From: Orbus sasakiae
GTDB taxonomy: Bacteria; Pseudomonadota; Gammaproteobacteria; Enterobacterales; Orbaceae
NCBI RefSeq assembly: GCF_039542345.1
Contig: NZ_BAABHY010000006.1
Span: 62,001 to 126,000 of the forward strand
Direction of reading: 5' to 3'
Length of the DNA stretch: 64,000 bases
In this document: positions 44,001 through 53,125 of the stretch, piece after piece
Position numbering within the stretch: position 1 is the first letter of the stretch
How the letters are laid out: the number at the start of each line of letters is the position of its first letter
The notes under the pieces: model-generated
Seen by the model: only the letters and a program-made list of their open reading frames with translations
What the model was told of the DNA's origin: nothing
The model's database searches: none
Position numbers and translations under genes: made by a program

Positions 44001-44125
44001 TCTCGTTGGTGACAGACTATCGTGGATTAATTTTGAGCTGAATGATAATGCCATAAGTGGATGAAGCGTGGTAAGAGAGTGAGGCATAACACACCTGACC
44101 AAGATAAGGTTTACGGGATGTTCAG

Positions 44126-44173
44126 TAAAAAATAAACCTTGTGGGCGCCAATAAGGGCACTCACAAGGTTTAT
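44126..44173 (-). terminator. terminator of the NADH oxidase gene
   Basis: ATAAACCTTGTG (44132-44143) and its perfect complement (44162-44173) form a 12-bp stem. On the minus strand a run of T follows. It begins 6 bp after the stop of the gene at 44180-45532. Confidence 0.85.
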
Positions 44174-44179
44174 GGGGTT

Positions 44180-45532
44180 TTACTTGCTAGCGCTGATCTG
44201 CTTTAAGGCCGCTTGAGCCAATAAATTCAGATAGTTCCATGGGCGATTAAAATGGGGTTGGAAGAAGAAGTCAGTTAAGGCAAGATCTTCAACCGTCATT
44301 TTATTCTGAATCGCTAATGATAATGTGTTGACCGATTGTGTAATATCATATTTTGACATCAGTTGGGCTCCCACAATTCGATGGGTTCCCTTTTCATAAA
44401 CCAATTCCATAAATACTTTTTCAGTCGTTGGCATGAATTCAGGGCGATAATTATCTTCTAAATAAGCAGACTCTACATCAAGTTGATAACTTTTCGCATT
44501 GGCATACGTCACGCCTGTTGAACCAATCTTCCAACCGAATAAGTATAAGCCGGATGTACCTTGTGTACCACGATAAGCCAGTTTATGTTCCGTTAGATTA
44601 TAGCCAATTAACAGACCTTGGCGTACCGCATTTGTCGCAAGGGGAATATAACTGCTTGTATCACTAGGATTATAATGGACCACTGTACTATCACCTGCCG
44701 CAAAAATATCCGGATTACTGGTTTGCATATACGCATTGACCTCAATGGCGCCATTTGGCAACATATCGACTTTGCCTTTCAGTAATTCTGTACTTGGTTT
44801 AAAGCCAATACACATAATCACTAAATCCGTGGATAGCTGTTGGTTAGGAGTAATTACTCGATTAACAGCACCATGTTGGTCTGCTTCAAACGCGGTAACC
44901 GTTTCACCTAACACCAGTTTAACACCACGTTGGACAAGCTCGCGTTCCAGAATTTGGCTAAAACGTGTATCGAGGTATTTGCTCAAAACATTATTTAGAC
45001 CATCGATTAAGGTGACTTTTTTGCCCGATTCAACAAATGCTTCAACGAGCTCTATACCAATATAACCCGCACCAACAATGGTCACATTTTTGGCATGCTT
45101 AGCCTGTTCGATGATGACGTTAGCTTGGTTATAGTTTTTGCATAACAAAATATTATTATGATCAATACCATCAATGGACGGAATAATGGGCCATGATCCC
45201 GTTGTCATCACTAATTTATCATAACTGACGGTTTCAGATTGACTCGTATGTAAATCTTTTGCGGTAACGGTTTTATTAACGGTATCCACATTGATGACAT
45301 CGTGTTCCATTTTTACATTTGCACCAAGTGAGCTGAGCTCTTTTGGGTTTGAGTAAAACAGACCCGCAGGATCACGAACAACACCGCCGACGTATAATGC
45401 AATACCACATGATAAGAAGGAGATATTATCATTTCGTTCATAAACCGTTACCTGTGCATCAGGGTGATTGGCTAAGATACTTTTTACGGCTGATGTGCCT
45501 GCATGGGTACAACCAATAACAACAACTTTCAT
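44180..45532 (-). CDS. NADH oxidase / CoA-disulfide-reductase-type flavoenzyme
   Basis: A 450-aa FAD/NAD(P) oxidoreductase. FAD motif VVIGCTHAGTSAVKSI at the N-terminus, a single redox Cys42 in ISFLSCGIALYVGG, NAD motif VTIVGAGYIGIELVEAFVESG near 155, second FAD motif DIFAAGDSTVV near 285, and the C-terminal dimerisation domain. One redox Cys (kept as sulfenic acid or CoA mixed disulfide) fits water-forming NADH oxidase (Nox) or CoA-disulfide reductase; the two cannot be told apart by eye. Nox would remove O2 and reoxidise NADH in a fermenting cell. Confidence 0.9.
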   Translation of the reverse strand: MKVVVIGCTHAGTSAVKSILANHPDAQVTVYERNDNISFLSCGIALYVGGVVRDPAGLFYSNPKELSSLGANVKMEHDVINVDTVNKTVTAKDLHTSQSETVSYDKLVMTTGSWPIIPSIDGIDHNNILLCKNYNQANVIIEQAKHAKNVTIVGAGYIGIELVEAFVESGKKVTLIDGLNNVLSKYLDTRFSQILERELVQRGVKLVLGETVTAFEADQHGAVNRVITPNQQLSTDLVIMCIGFKPSTELLKGKVDMLPNGAIEVNAYMQTSNPDIFAAGDSTVVHYNPSDTSSYIPLATNAVRQGLLIGYNLTEHKLAYRGTQGTSGLYLFGWKIGSTGVTYANAKSYQLDVESAYLEDNYRPEFMPTTEKVFMELVYEKGTHRIVGAQLMSKYDITQSVNTLSLAIQNKMTVEDLALTDFFFQPHFNRPWNYLNLLAQAALKQISASK

Positions 45533-45803
45533 AATTTACGACCTCGTTTAAGTTTAAATGTTTCATATTTATAAATCTAAAAATTGCAAAATTATTGGAT
45601 TCAGTATATCGCTGTTTTTAGTAAAAAATATGCTTATAAACGCGGTAATAGCTATTTCAATGGTCGGTTTTTCTGATAAAATTCATTAATAAAAGTAAGG
45701 GTTTAGGTGAAAATCTGTTGTTTTTTAAGGCTGTGACAAGGCGACCGATTATCTGGCTAGATAAGTCGATTTTATGGTGGCAAAAAACCACCATCATCAC
45801 AAT

Positions 45804-46268
45804 TTAGTGTATTTGGCTTACTGGCACATTTTGGATTAATGGCAAGTTGGGTAGAGCAACGTTGATGGTATCCACCGCTGAATTAGGGCCAGTAAATATT
45901 CCCCGCCAGCTGCCAACACGAGGATTTTTTTGTGTATTGTAACAAAATGTCAGTTTTAGGCTTTCGGGGGCTTGGTATTTCCCTTCACTATCGATACTCA
46001 GTGGGTAACGTTTTCCGTTGATTTCCACATAAAAATCTTGTTGCCAAGATGTTGAGGATGGACTTTGGTAAATGGTTTCACCACTATACCCATCAACTTG
46101 AGCTTCAAATCGAAGATCCACTTTAATCATATTACCTTGTTGGGTCGCACGTAGCACATACCCATCTGCGTAACCACTTGCCGTGGTGACGGATTGCGCG
46201 TAAGTACTGGCTGAGAATACTGTCATTATGAATAAAACAAAAGATAACCATTTATTTTTTAAGATCAT
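45804..46268 (-). CDS. secreted protein of unknown function after phoA
   Basis: A 154-aa exported protein with signal peptide (MILKNKWLSFVLFIMTVFSASTYAQ). The mature domain has beta-strand stretches (GYADGYVLRATQQGNMIKVDLRFEAQVDG, WQQDFYVEINGKRYPLSID) and one Cys. I chose ATG 46268; an ATG at 46274 is in frame. It lies 75 bp downstream of phoA on the same strand, but a phoA terminator stands between, so coexpression is uncertain. Family not recognised. Confidence 0.75.
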   Translation of the reverse strand: MILKNKWLSFVLFIMTVFSASTYAQSVTTASGYADGYVLRATQQGNMIKVDLRFEAQVDGYSGETIYQSPSSTSWQQDFYVEINGKRYPLSIDSEGKYQAPESLKLTFCYNTQKNPRVGSWRGIFTGPNSAVDTINVALPNLPLIQNVPVSQIH

Positions 46269-46304
46269 AAACATCCTACTACTTCTTATACAATGAATAA
46301 AAAC

Positions 46305-46328
46305 GCCCCAATCGGTTGATTAGGGCGT
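46305..46328 (-). terminator. terminator of phoA
   Basis: On the minus strand ACGCCC (46323-46328) pairs with GGGCGT (46313-46318), with a 4-base extension inside, followed by TTTTTATT. It begins 14 bp after the phoA stop. Confidence 0.85.
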
Positions 46329-46342
46329 ATCAAATAGTGTGA

Positions 46343-47794
46343 TTAGTTACTGCTTGTTGTAATTCCTAATGCTTTCGCTGCTGCATAGAATACATCGGTA
46401 TTATCAACATAAAGTTGGCTTTCTTTAGGCGCATGGTAGTAAACCCCTAAATTGGCATCTTCTTTTGCTACTGATAAGAAATAGTCTGCACCCGCACCTT
46501 TTGCGTAAACAGGGACTAGTTCGCGTGTATGGGTATCTGAGTGCCAACGAACAAGAGGTAAAGCCCCTGCACCTTGATTGATAATATCAGAGTAGATCGC
46601 TGTATTCGAATCAGGTCCTTGCAATAAACCATTACCGTGGTCTGTTGTCACAATCACTAACGTTTCATCCCATGAGCTATTTTTTTCGACCCAGTCACTA
46701 ACGGCTTCAACTGCTAGGTTAAAATCTATTTGCTCTTCGATTAAGCGTGGTAAGTTATTAGCATGTGCAGCCCAGTCAACGGCACCACCTTCAACCATGA
46801 GGAAGAATCCTTTTGGATTTTGGCTAATAATATTAAGTGCACCTTTTGTCATCGTTGCTAAATCGGGTTGATTATCTAATAATTGACCCGCAGCTACACC
46901 ATTACGGTTAAACTGTAATGTGGCATTGTTTTGTGCAGTCCCGACGACTTTACTTTTACCTTTTAGGTCAAGTTTGCCATCGGCCAAGGCAATAAAGTCA
47001 GCCTTGCTTTCAACATGAGCATAGTCGGTTTGGCCTTTGATAATTTTATTCCATAAATCTTTACCACCGACATAACGAAATGCTTTATCATTGGCCGGCT
47101 CTGTATAAACGCCATTGCTGTTGTAGTAAGGATGGCCAGAACCCATAATCACTGAAGCTTGGCCTGAGTTGATGGCTTCTTGAGCAATGGCTTCATATTG
47201 GTTACGGCTGGCATTATGAGCTAAAAAGCCAGCTGGGGTAGCATGACTCCATTGCACAGACGTAATGACGCCTAAAGCACGACCGCTTTCCACGACATAA
47301 TCACCAATATTTTTTAATTTTGTATCATCATTTGACCAGTTAATGGCATTGTTATAGGTCTTATGGCCTGATGCTAACGCCGTCGCTGCTGCGGCACTGT
47401 CGGTATAGTCTGCACGGGTGTAATCGTAGCCTTCAAAATAACCAGGATAGTTCCCTAAGCTGCCTTTAAACGTGGTGTTGACTTTTTTATCTTGCCATAG
47501 TGATTTTGAATCGAAGGTCACCGCATCTTTATTGCTGTGAGTCGGTACATTCGAGGTATTTAAGGGATAGGTTGAGGCAAAGACTTTGACATCAAAATCA
47601 TCATAAACTTCATGACCTAATGCACCATGGCGATAATAGCTCGCAGCGTGCCATGTATTGATGCCAGCACCATCACTAATCAATAGGATAACATTTTTTG
47701 CTTTTGGGCTATTTGCGGGGGTATCCGCTAAGGCGAATTGATTTACGGTGGTACTTAATAAAATGGTTAAAGTGATTGCACTCAATCTTTTCAT
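46343..47794 (-). CDS. phoA: alkaline phosphatase, periplasmic
   Basis: A 483-aa alkaline phosphatase with a signal peptide (MKRLSAITLTILLSTTVNQFALA). Metal-binding and catalytic motifs: NVILLISDGAG near residue 33, the catalytic Ser in YTDSAAAATALASG, FLMVEGGAVDWAAHANN, and VTTDHGNG. It frees phosphate from organic esters in the periplasm. ATG 47794 follows GGAG; a longer start at 47839 is rejected. A strong PhoB box 58 bp upstream shows phosphate-starvation control. Confidence 0.93.
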   Translation of the reverse strand: MKRLSAITLTILLSTTVNQFALADTPANSPKAKNVILLISDGAGINTWHAASYYRHGALGHEVYDDFDVKVFASTYPLNTSNVPTHSNKDAVTFDSKSLWQDKKVNTTFKGSLGNYPGYFEGYDYTRADYTDSAAAATALASGHKTYNNAINWSNDDTKLKNIGDYVVESGRALGVITSVQWSHATPAGFLAHNASRNQYEAIAQEAINSGQASVIMGSGHPYYNSNGVYTEPANDKAFRYVGGKDLWNKIIKGQTDYAHVESKADFIALADGKLDLKGKSKVVGTAQNNATLQFNRNGVAAGQLLDNQPDLATMTKGALNIISQNPKGFFLMVEGGAVDWAAHANNLPRLIEEQIDFNLAVEAVSDWVEKNSSWDETLVIVTTDHGNGLLQGPDSNTAIYSDIINQGAGALPLVRWHSDTHTRELVPVYAKGAGADYFLSVAKEDANLGVYYHAPKESQLYVDNTDVFYAAAKALGITTSSN

Positions 47795-47851
47795 TATGGG
47801 GTCTCCAAGGGTTATCATCAGATATAACGTCGATAACAATACGATATTTTC

Positions 47852-47869
47852 ATGACAACTTTATGACAG
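47852..47869 (-). promoter_or_regulatory. PhoB box of phoA
   Basis: On the minus strand CTGTCATAAAGTTGTCAT matches the Pho-box consensus of two CTGTCAT units 11 bp apart. A TATTGT -10 element (47836-47841) follows 10 bp downstream, the usual spacing. Confidence 0.9.
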
Positions 47870-47972
47870 TATTCAATGATGATGAGTCGCAATCTTTGAA
47901 TTGTGCTTGATGGGGAGATTGGTCTTTTGTGCATAAAATAAAAATGTATTTTATCGAATTTGAACCAACCAA

Positions 47973-47998
47973 AGACGTCTTCACCGACAGATCTGTCG
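47973..47998. other. pair of short perfect palindromes in a GC-richer patch
   Basis: AGACGTCT (47973-47980) and CGACAGATCTGTCG (47985-47998) are perfect palindromes 4 bp apart, in a patch (about 47960-48075) that is richer in G and C than its surroundings. It lies between the unknown gene at 48094 and the phoA promoter. The role is unknown. Confidence 0.4.
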
Positions 47999-48093
47999 CG
48001 TGGTTTGTGTGATGGTGGATTTCGCCAACCTATTAGGCAGAACCCTCCGTTTGATCGCTTGACGGCAATGCTACCGCCAAGTGTTTTAAAGCG

Positions 48094-49035
48094 TTATTTT
48101 TGGATGATGAAGAGATCATTAAGTTTATTTAGTGTGTCATCACAGGTCTGTTTAAGGTAGTCGAGATTAATATAATAACCATCGGCTAAATTAAATTGAT
48201 AAACCACAGAATAGTTAACGATACCGATTTCATTACCGCCCACTTTTTTGGGGTTCTCGGTCACCACCAGCTTATTATTTCGCGCCTTACAGATATAAAA
48301 TTCATGATCTGTTGATAAATCAAGCCTTTTTTCCAGTGTCAGATTCACCGTATTAATGAGATTTTTAACTAATATTTCCACATCTTCATAAAATTCACGA
48401 ATACTTTCATACACAATCGGTTCACCTTGTGATTGTGCAATGCCATTAATGTGTTTCATAATATGGATTTTTTTTAATTTTTCGGTGATATCAAGTTTGA
48501 TTTTGAGTACATCAGGGATATTAATGACGATATCGTTAATATGGCCTAAGCACCATATTTGCACATCTCTTTTAAAATTATTGAGTGTTTTATCAAACTC
48601 AAGATTAGTATGCTGCGTTTTATCACGCTTTTTGAATGGTGTTAAATCTAACAATGCATAGGTGAACATGGTATTGATTTTTGCAAAATCGTCACTTGTT
48701 TTCACAAAAATAACATTAAATTTATCATTTTCGAAGCCAATTAATGCTACATCATAGTCATCTAAAGCACGATTTTGGGTTAATTCCAATCTTAATTTAT
48801 TAATGATATTAGTAAATTCTTCTGCTTCACGCATTGCCCAGCGGAATCCGTCGTCACGACTTCGAAATCCATCAGAGGTGACCTTAATAATATGACTGCA
48901 ATTCGCTGAATTTTGGCCCACTTCACTAAAGCCGTAATCAGCACTCATATAATTTTGGTGCTCATTATGGGTTAACGTTAAAGTGACTTTGCCCGTTATT
49001 GAAGTATTAAGCTCAAAGGTTTTGTTTGTTATCAT
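48094..49035 (-). CDS. unknown cytoplasmic protein
   Basis: A 313-aa protein without signal peptide or membrane segment. The N-terminal half is beta-rich (FELNTSITGKVTLTLTHNEHQNY, DVALIGFENDKFNVIFVKTSDDF), the middle mostly helical (LKIKLDITEKLKKIHIMKHINGIA), and the end beta again (NEIGIVNYSVVYQFNLADGYYINLDYL). No motif is recognised. It is AT-rich and lysine/asparagine-rich. It is a single gene with a 513-bp gap before it. Confidence 0.7.
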   Translation of the reverse strand: MITNKTFELNTSITGKVTLTLTHNEHQNYMSADYGFSEVGQNSANCSHIIKVTSDGFRSRDDGFRWAMREAEEFTNIINKLRLELTQNRALDDYDVALIGFENDKFNVIFVKTSDDFAKINTMFTYALLDLTPFKKRDKTQHTNLEFDKTLNNFKRDVQIWCLGHINDIVINIPDVLKIKLDITEKLKKIHIMKHINGIAQSQGEPIVYESIREFYEDVEILVKNLINTVNLTLEKRLDLSTDHEFYICKARNNKLVVTENPKKVGGNEIGIVNYSVVYQFNLADGYYINLDYLKQTCDDTLNKLNDLFIIQK

Positions 49036-49548
49036 AATAACTCTATTAATATTATATGGTTATATATATTTTACCTAAATGGTAAAACGTTCACGATTTT
49101 TATCGCTTTAATATTGGCTGTTTTGATGTCAGTCTTACAGACATAATTTGCCAATATCCTTTCTCAAATAACATGACTAAAGGTTCATGACCTTTGTGCT
49201 TAAGGCATCTTCACCACATCATTGATAGGTATGTTTACAATACCGTATTTACAGAAATTGCGCTTATGACAAATCGTTATATGAATATGAGAATTTATTG
49301 TTATGCTCATTTTACAGTGCATTTTATACTGTAAGTAAAAAATTAACGATAACTACAATTGCTATTTATGTGTTTTAATTCGATTTTATATATCATTTAA
49401 TACGTTATAATCAATGGGGAAAATAAGTATTGTGGCTAGCTCCACACAACATAATTTAAACGTAAATAACAAGGTTAAATAAACGATAAGTCTAACTTGA
49501 ATGATGGTGAGCCACCATGTTGGTTAGGATTAAAATAAGCAGAACGTT
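49036..49548. other. AT-rich gap upstream of metN
   Basis: This 513-bp stretch separates the divergent unknown gene and metNIQ. I see two small hairpins near metN (TGTGG-N6-CCACA at about 49433-49457 and ATGGT-GAGCC-ACCAT at about 49503-49520), no tandem MetJ box, no SAM riboswitch pattern and no gene. Confidence 0.4.
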
Positions 49549-50589
49549 ATGATTGAATTTAAAAATGTAAATAAAATTTTTTACAAAAATGATCAGGAAT
49601 TTAAAGTCCTCGATAATATTAATCTGTCGATTAATGATGGTGATATTTTTGGTATTATTGGTTACAGTGGAGCAGGTAAAAGTACCTTAATCAGACTCAT
49701 TAACTCACTTGAAAAACCCACCTCGGGTGAAGTGTTAATTGATGGCCATAATCTTGCAAATTACAGCGCAAAAGAAATTAGACAAGTTAAACAAAAAATT
49801 GGCATGATTTTCCAAGGATTCAATTTGTTAGAAACCAAAACCGTCGCCGAGAATATTGGTCTACCATTATTGTTGACTGGGGTTAAACAAAAAAAACGCG
49901 ATAAGATGATTGATGAGCTACTGGAGTTTGTTGAGTTATCTGATAAGAAGCATGCTTATCCTAACGAATTATCTGGTGGTCAAAAACAACGGGTCAGTAT
50001 TGCTCGCGCACTGATTAATAAGCCTACAATTTTATTGTGTGATGAAGCAACATCAGCGTTAGATCCACAGACTACTCGCTCAATACTTGACTTACTAAAA
50101 CGTATCAATAAAGAACAGAATGTTACCATTGTGCTTGTCACCCATGAGATGAGTGTGGTGAAACATATTTGTAATAACATGTTGGTGATGGAATTAGGTA
50201 AAATTATTGAACACGGCCCAGTGCTTGATATTTTTCAAAATCCGTCATCACCCGTGACACGTAAATTTATTAATTCTGTCATCTATGACAAATTGCCAAC
50301 TAAGATCTTAAAAAATATGGCGCAAAATGGCATCACCAATATTTTTCGATTTGAATTTTTGGGATCATCTTGTAAACAGTCGGTACTCAGTGATGCGATC
50401 TTAAGGGCACAAGGCAAAGTCTCTATTAATATTTTATTTTCAAACATGATCGATGTTAAAGAACATGTTATTGGTTATATGTTTGTCAGTATTGAAGGCA
50501 ATCAGGATGATGTTGACGACACCATTAACTATTTAAAAGAGCAACATGTGCGTATCGCAAAATTAGATGAGGATGGTAATTATGTTTGA
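49549..50589 (+). CDS. metN: methionine ABC transporter ATP-binding protein MetN
   Basis: A 346-aa ATPase: Walker A GYSGAGKST, signature LSGGQKQRVSIARAL, Walker B LLCDEATSALDP, H-loop VTHEM. The C-terminal 85 residues form the NIL regulatory domain (GSSCKQSVLSDAILRAQGKVSINILF), which in MetN binds methionine and shuts off transport. It overlaps metI by 8 bp. The order metN-metI-metQ is standard. Confidence 0.95.
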   Translation: MIEFKNVNKIFYKNDQEFKVLDNINLSINDGDIFGIIGYSGAGKSTLIRLINSLEKPTSGEVLIDGHNLANYSAKEIRQVKQKIGMIFQGFNLLETKTVAENIGLPLLLTGVKQKKRDKMIDELLEFVELSDKKHAYPNELSGGQKQRVSIARALINKPTILLCDEATSALDPQTTRSILDLLKRINKEQNVTIVLVTHEMSVVKHICNNMLVMELGKIIEHGPVLDIFQNPSSPVTRKFINSVIYDKLPTKILKNMAQNGITNIFRFEFLGSSCKQSVLSDAILRAQGKVSINILFSNMIDVKEHVIGYMFVSIEGNQDDVDDTINYLKEQHVRIAKLDEDGNYV

Positions 50590-51259
50590 TTTTAGTACGA
50601 CTATGACATTAGATCTATTTTTAACATCGATCTATCAAACGCTGTTTATGGTTGCTGTGTCATTATTTTTTGGTGCAATCATTGGTACTGTAATTGCGAT
50701 TATATTAGTTGTTTGTAAACCTGATGGCATCAGCCCTCATGCGGTGGTTTACAATGTGTTAAATACCATAATCAATATTATTCGTTCCATTCCCTCATTG
50801 ATTTTATTGGTCACGGTATTACCGCTATCAAAATTTATTGTTGGCACCTCGTTTGGTACCACTGCGGCAATTGTGCCATTAATCTTTTTTGTTAGTCCTT
50901 ATGTGGCAAGGTTAGTTGAAAATTCATTGTTAGAAGTGAATGATGGGATTATTGAAGCAGCCGATGCGATGGGAGCAACAACATGGCAGGTAATCCGATA
51001 TTTTTTGCTGCCTGAAGCAAAATCATCCTTAGTACTCAGTTTTACAACTGCAACGATAGGTTTAGTTGGGGCAACAGCCGTGGCTGGTGCAATAGGCGCC
51101 GGAGGTATTGGTGATCTTGCTTTAAATTATGGGTATCAGCGGTTTGATAATGTTGCAATGGTATCAACCATTGTTATTTTGATTATCTTTGTTCAAATTA
51201 TTCAATCGCTCGGTAATAAAATTTCCAAATCAATGCGTAATCGTTATCGACGAAATTAG
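50582..51259 (+). CDS. metI: methionine ABC transporter permease MetI
   Basis: A 225-aa permease with five to six transmembrane helices. The coupling motif EAADAMGATTWQVIRYFLLPEAKSSLV is the EAA loop. Other marks: NIIRSIPSLILLVTVLPLSKFIVGTSFGTTAAIVPL and GAIGAGGIGDLALNYGYQRF, typical of MetI. ATG 50582 overlaps the metN stop and is preceded by GAGG; earlier starts are unlikely. It works with MetN and MetQ. Confidence 0.95.
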   Translation: MFDFSTTMTLDLFLTSIYQTLFMVAVSLFFGAIIGTVIAIILVVCKPDGISPHAVVYNVLNTIINIIRSIPSLILLVTVLPLSKFIVGTSFGTTAAIVPLIFFVSPYVARLVENSLLEVNDGIIEAADAMGATTWQVIRYFLLPEAKSSLVLSFTTATIGLVGATAVAGAIGAGGIGDLALNYGYQRFDNVAMVSTIVILIIFVQIIQSLGNKISKSMRNRYRRN

Positions 51260-51335
51260 GGATAACGGTTTTGGTTGTGTATTGTTAGTTAATAAAAATA
51301 TTGTGAATTAATCACATAACATTTGAGGAGTCAAT

Positions 51336-52169
51336 ATGAGAAAATACCTTTACTTGCCTGTTTTATTGTTGCTGAGTTTTATATTGATGGCGTGTGATAA
51401 CTCATCCGATAAGTCTTCTGCGTCCAATACGGCTGATAAAAAAGAGATCGTGGTTGGTTTACCACCAAGTATGCATAATATTATGATGGAGCGCTTAGTT
51501 AAACCGGAATTAGAAAAGATGGGGTATAGCGTAAAATTGATGAATTTCAGTTCATTACGTGATTCGGATACCGCTATTGTTGAAGGTGCGATTGATTTAA
51601 ATGCTGCTCAACATCAAGCTTATTTAGATGTGTATAATAAAGAAACCGGTAATGATTTAGTGTCATTAGTGCATATCCCATCGATCTCTGCGGCCGTTTT
51701 CTCAAAAAATCATAAATCGATTAATGACGTGGCTAATGGACAAACTGTGGCGATCCCTAATGATCCCTCTAATACATCAAGAGCTTTGATTTTATTAGAA
51801 AAATTAAACTGGATTACCTTTAAACCCGATACAAATTTAGGTACCGCAAGTTTACTGGATATTGCTGAAAATAAATATAACTTACAATTTAAGGTTGTAT
51901 TATCTGAATTGATTCCAAGAATGCTTGATGAAGTCGATTTTGCGGTTATGCCTGGAGGCGTTGCTTGGATGAGTAAAGTCCCTGCTGAATATGCGTTATA
52001 CCAAGAACAATTATCACCAGAACTTGAACTGATGGTCGTGGTGAGAAAAGCAGATGTGAATACGCAATGGGCTCAGGATGTTAAAACGTTATATCAATCA
52101 CAGCAACTGCGCACATTCCTTGAAACGGATCCTGATGCAAAAGGCCGTTTTATTTGGCCACAACAATAA
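51336..52169 (+). CDS. metQ: methionine-binding lipoprotein MetQ
   Basis: A 277-aa NlpA/MetQ-family binding lipoprotein. Signal peptide with lipobox LMAC (Cys20). The binding domain shows EIVVGLPPSMHNIMMERLVKPELEKMGY, NAAQHQAYLDVYNKETG, VAIPNDPSNTSRALILLEKLNWI and NKYNLQFKVVLSELIPRMLDEVDFAVM. It carries D- and L-methionine to MetNI. GAGGAG precedes the ATG. The last gene of metNIQ. Confidence 0.93.
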   Translation: MRKYLYLPVLLLLSFILMACDNSSDKSSASNTADKKEIVVGLPPSMHNIMMERLVKPELEKMGYSVKLMNFSSLRDSDTAIVEGAIDLNAAQHQAYLDVYNKETGNDLVSLVHIPSISAAVFSKNHKSINDVANGQTVAIPNDPSNTSRALILLEKLNWITFKPDTNLGTASLLDIAENKYNLQFKVVLSELIPRMLDEVDFAVMPGGVAWMSKVPAEYALYQEQLSPELELMVVVRKADVNTQWAQDVKTLYQSQQLRTFLETDPDAKGRFIWPQQ

Positions 52170-52195
52170 GGATTGATGGTTAGTTCATCATAATA

Positions 52196-52232
52196 CTGAC
52201 AATGTGTTTTTTTGCTTAAGATGCATTGTCAG
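52196..52232. terminator. inverted repeat after metQ
   Basis: CTGACAATG (52196-52204) and CATTGTCAG (52224-52232) form a perfect 9-bp stem with a 19-nt loop that is T-rich. It is 26 bp after the metQ stop; a T7 run comes only 20 bp further. Confidence 0.6.
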
Positions 52233-52430
52233 CTAACATGGCAAGACGGTTTTTTTATATTATCGGTTTTAGTCTGCTATGCCGCTACCTTATCAAAAAT
52301 TTACTTGTCACTAGTGCCACTCATCCTAAAAATAGATTAAAATTACGTATCAATTTTCACATGTTAAAAAAGTAAAGGAATGAAAGTACCATACGTAAAA
52401 TATGGGAGACTTTTATCATATGGACACATC

Positions 52431-53066
52431 ATGTTATTCACACTACTTAAAGGGTTTACTGTCAGCATTTCACTGATTTGTGCAATTGGTGCACAAAACG
52501 CATTTGTACTTAAACAAGGTTTATTGAAAAACAATATTTTTTGGGTCTGTACAGTGTGTTTTCTGTGTGATTTTTTACTTATGTGCTTGGGTGTATTTGG
52601 CGTTGGTGAAATCATTAGTGCGAATAATGTATTACTCATCACCTTAACGTTAGCGGGAGCAATTTTTTTATTTACGTATGGATTTTTGTCGTTCCGTTCC
52701 GCTTTCAAAGGGTTATCGCAACTCAGTGTGCAAAATGGTCGTACAAATAAAATTAGTGTGTTAAGTAGTATAACGGCAACGCTTGGCATAACATTACTTA
52801 ATCCCCATGTATACCTCGATACGGTTGTCATTATTGGCGGTGTGTCGGTAACGTTAGCATCATCAATGGAAAAATTGGCTTTTGTTACGGGGACATTATT
52901 GGCATCATTGATTTGGTTTTATTCACTGGGGTATGGCGCACAAAAACTGTCGGTTTACTTTACTCGTCCAAAGGTTTGGCAAGTTATTGAGTTTTGTATC
53001 GGGGTTTTAATGTGGGCCATCGCACTGAGTTTATTGTTCTTTTTATACACACAGTTTATAAGTTGA
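52431..53066 (+). CDS. argO: LysE/ArgO-family amino-acid exporter
   Basis: A 211-aa exporter with six hydrophobic segments. GFTVSISLICAIGAQNAFVLKQGL at the N-terminus and TLLNPHVYLDTVVIIGG in the middle are hallmarks of LysE/ArgO proteins that expel arginine or lysine. I prefer ATG 52431 (MLFTLLKGF), which matches ArgO N-termini; an in-frame ATG at 52380 would add 17 residues. Ends convergently with the pirin gene at a shared terminator. The exact substrate is inferred from family. Confidence 0.82.
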   Translation: MLFTLLKGFTVSISLICAIGAQNAFVLKQGLLKNNIFWVCTVCFLCDFLLMCLGVFGVGEIISANNVLLITLTLAGAIFLFTYGFLSFRSAFKGLSQLSVQNGRTNKISVLSSITATLGITLLNPHVYLDTVVIIGGVSVTLASSMEKLAFVTGTLLASLIWFYSLGYGAQKLSVYFTRPKVWQVIEFCIGVLMWAIALSLLFFLYTQFIS

Positions 53067-53085
53067 TAGTATTTATCATCAATAA

Positions 53086-53117
53086 AAAAGCCACTGATAA
53101 GCGTGGCTTTTATTTTA
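53086..53117. terminator. bidirectional terminator between argO and the pirin gene
   Basis: AAAAGCCAC (53086-53094) and GTGGCTTTT (53103-53111) form a 9-bp stem with T-rich tails on both strands. Confidence 0.88.
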
Positions 53118-53125
53118 TCAAGCAT

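Noticed and set aside
47973..47980. MetJ operator
   Set aside because: A single AGACGTCT; MetJ needs tandem copies, and the methionine transporter genes are 1.5 kb away with another gene between.
47960..48160. 66-codon frame near the phoA promoter
   Set aside because: It overlaps the end of the opposite gene, has no ribosome site and reads as low-information sequence.
49036..49548. SAM riboswitch or MetJ sites upstream of metNIQ
   Set aside because: No S-box core motifs and no tandem AGACGTCT-like repeats could be found in the gap.
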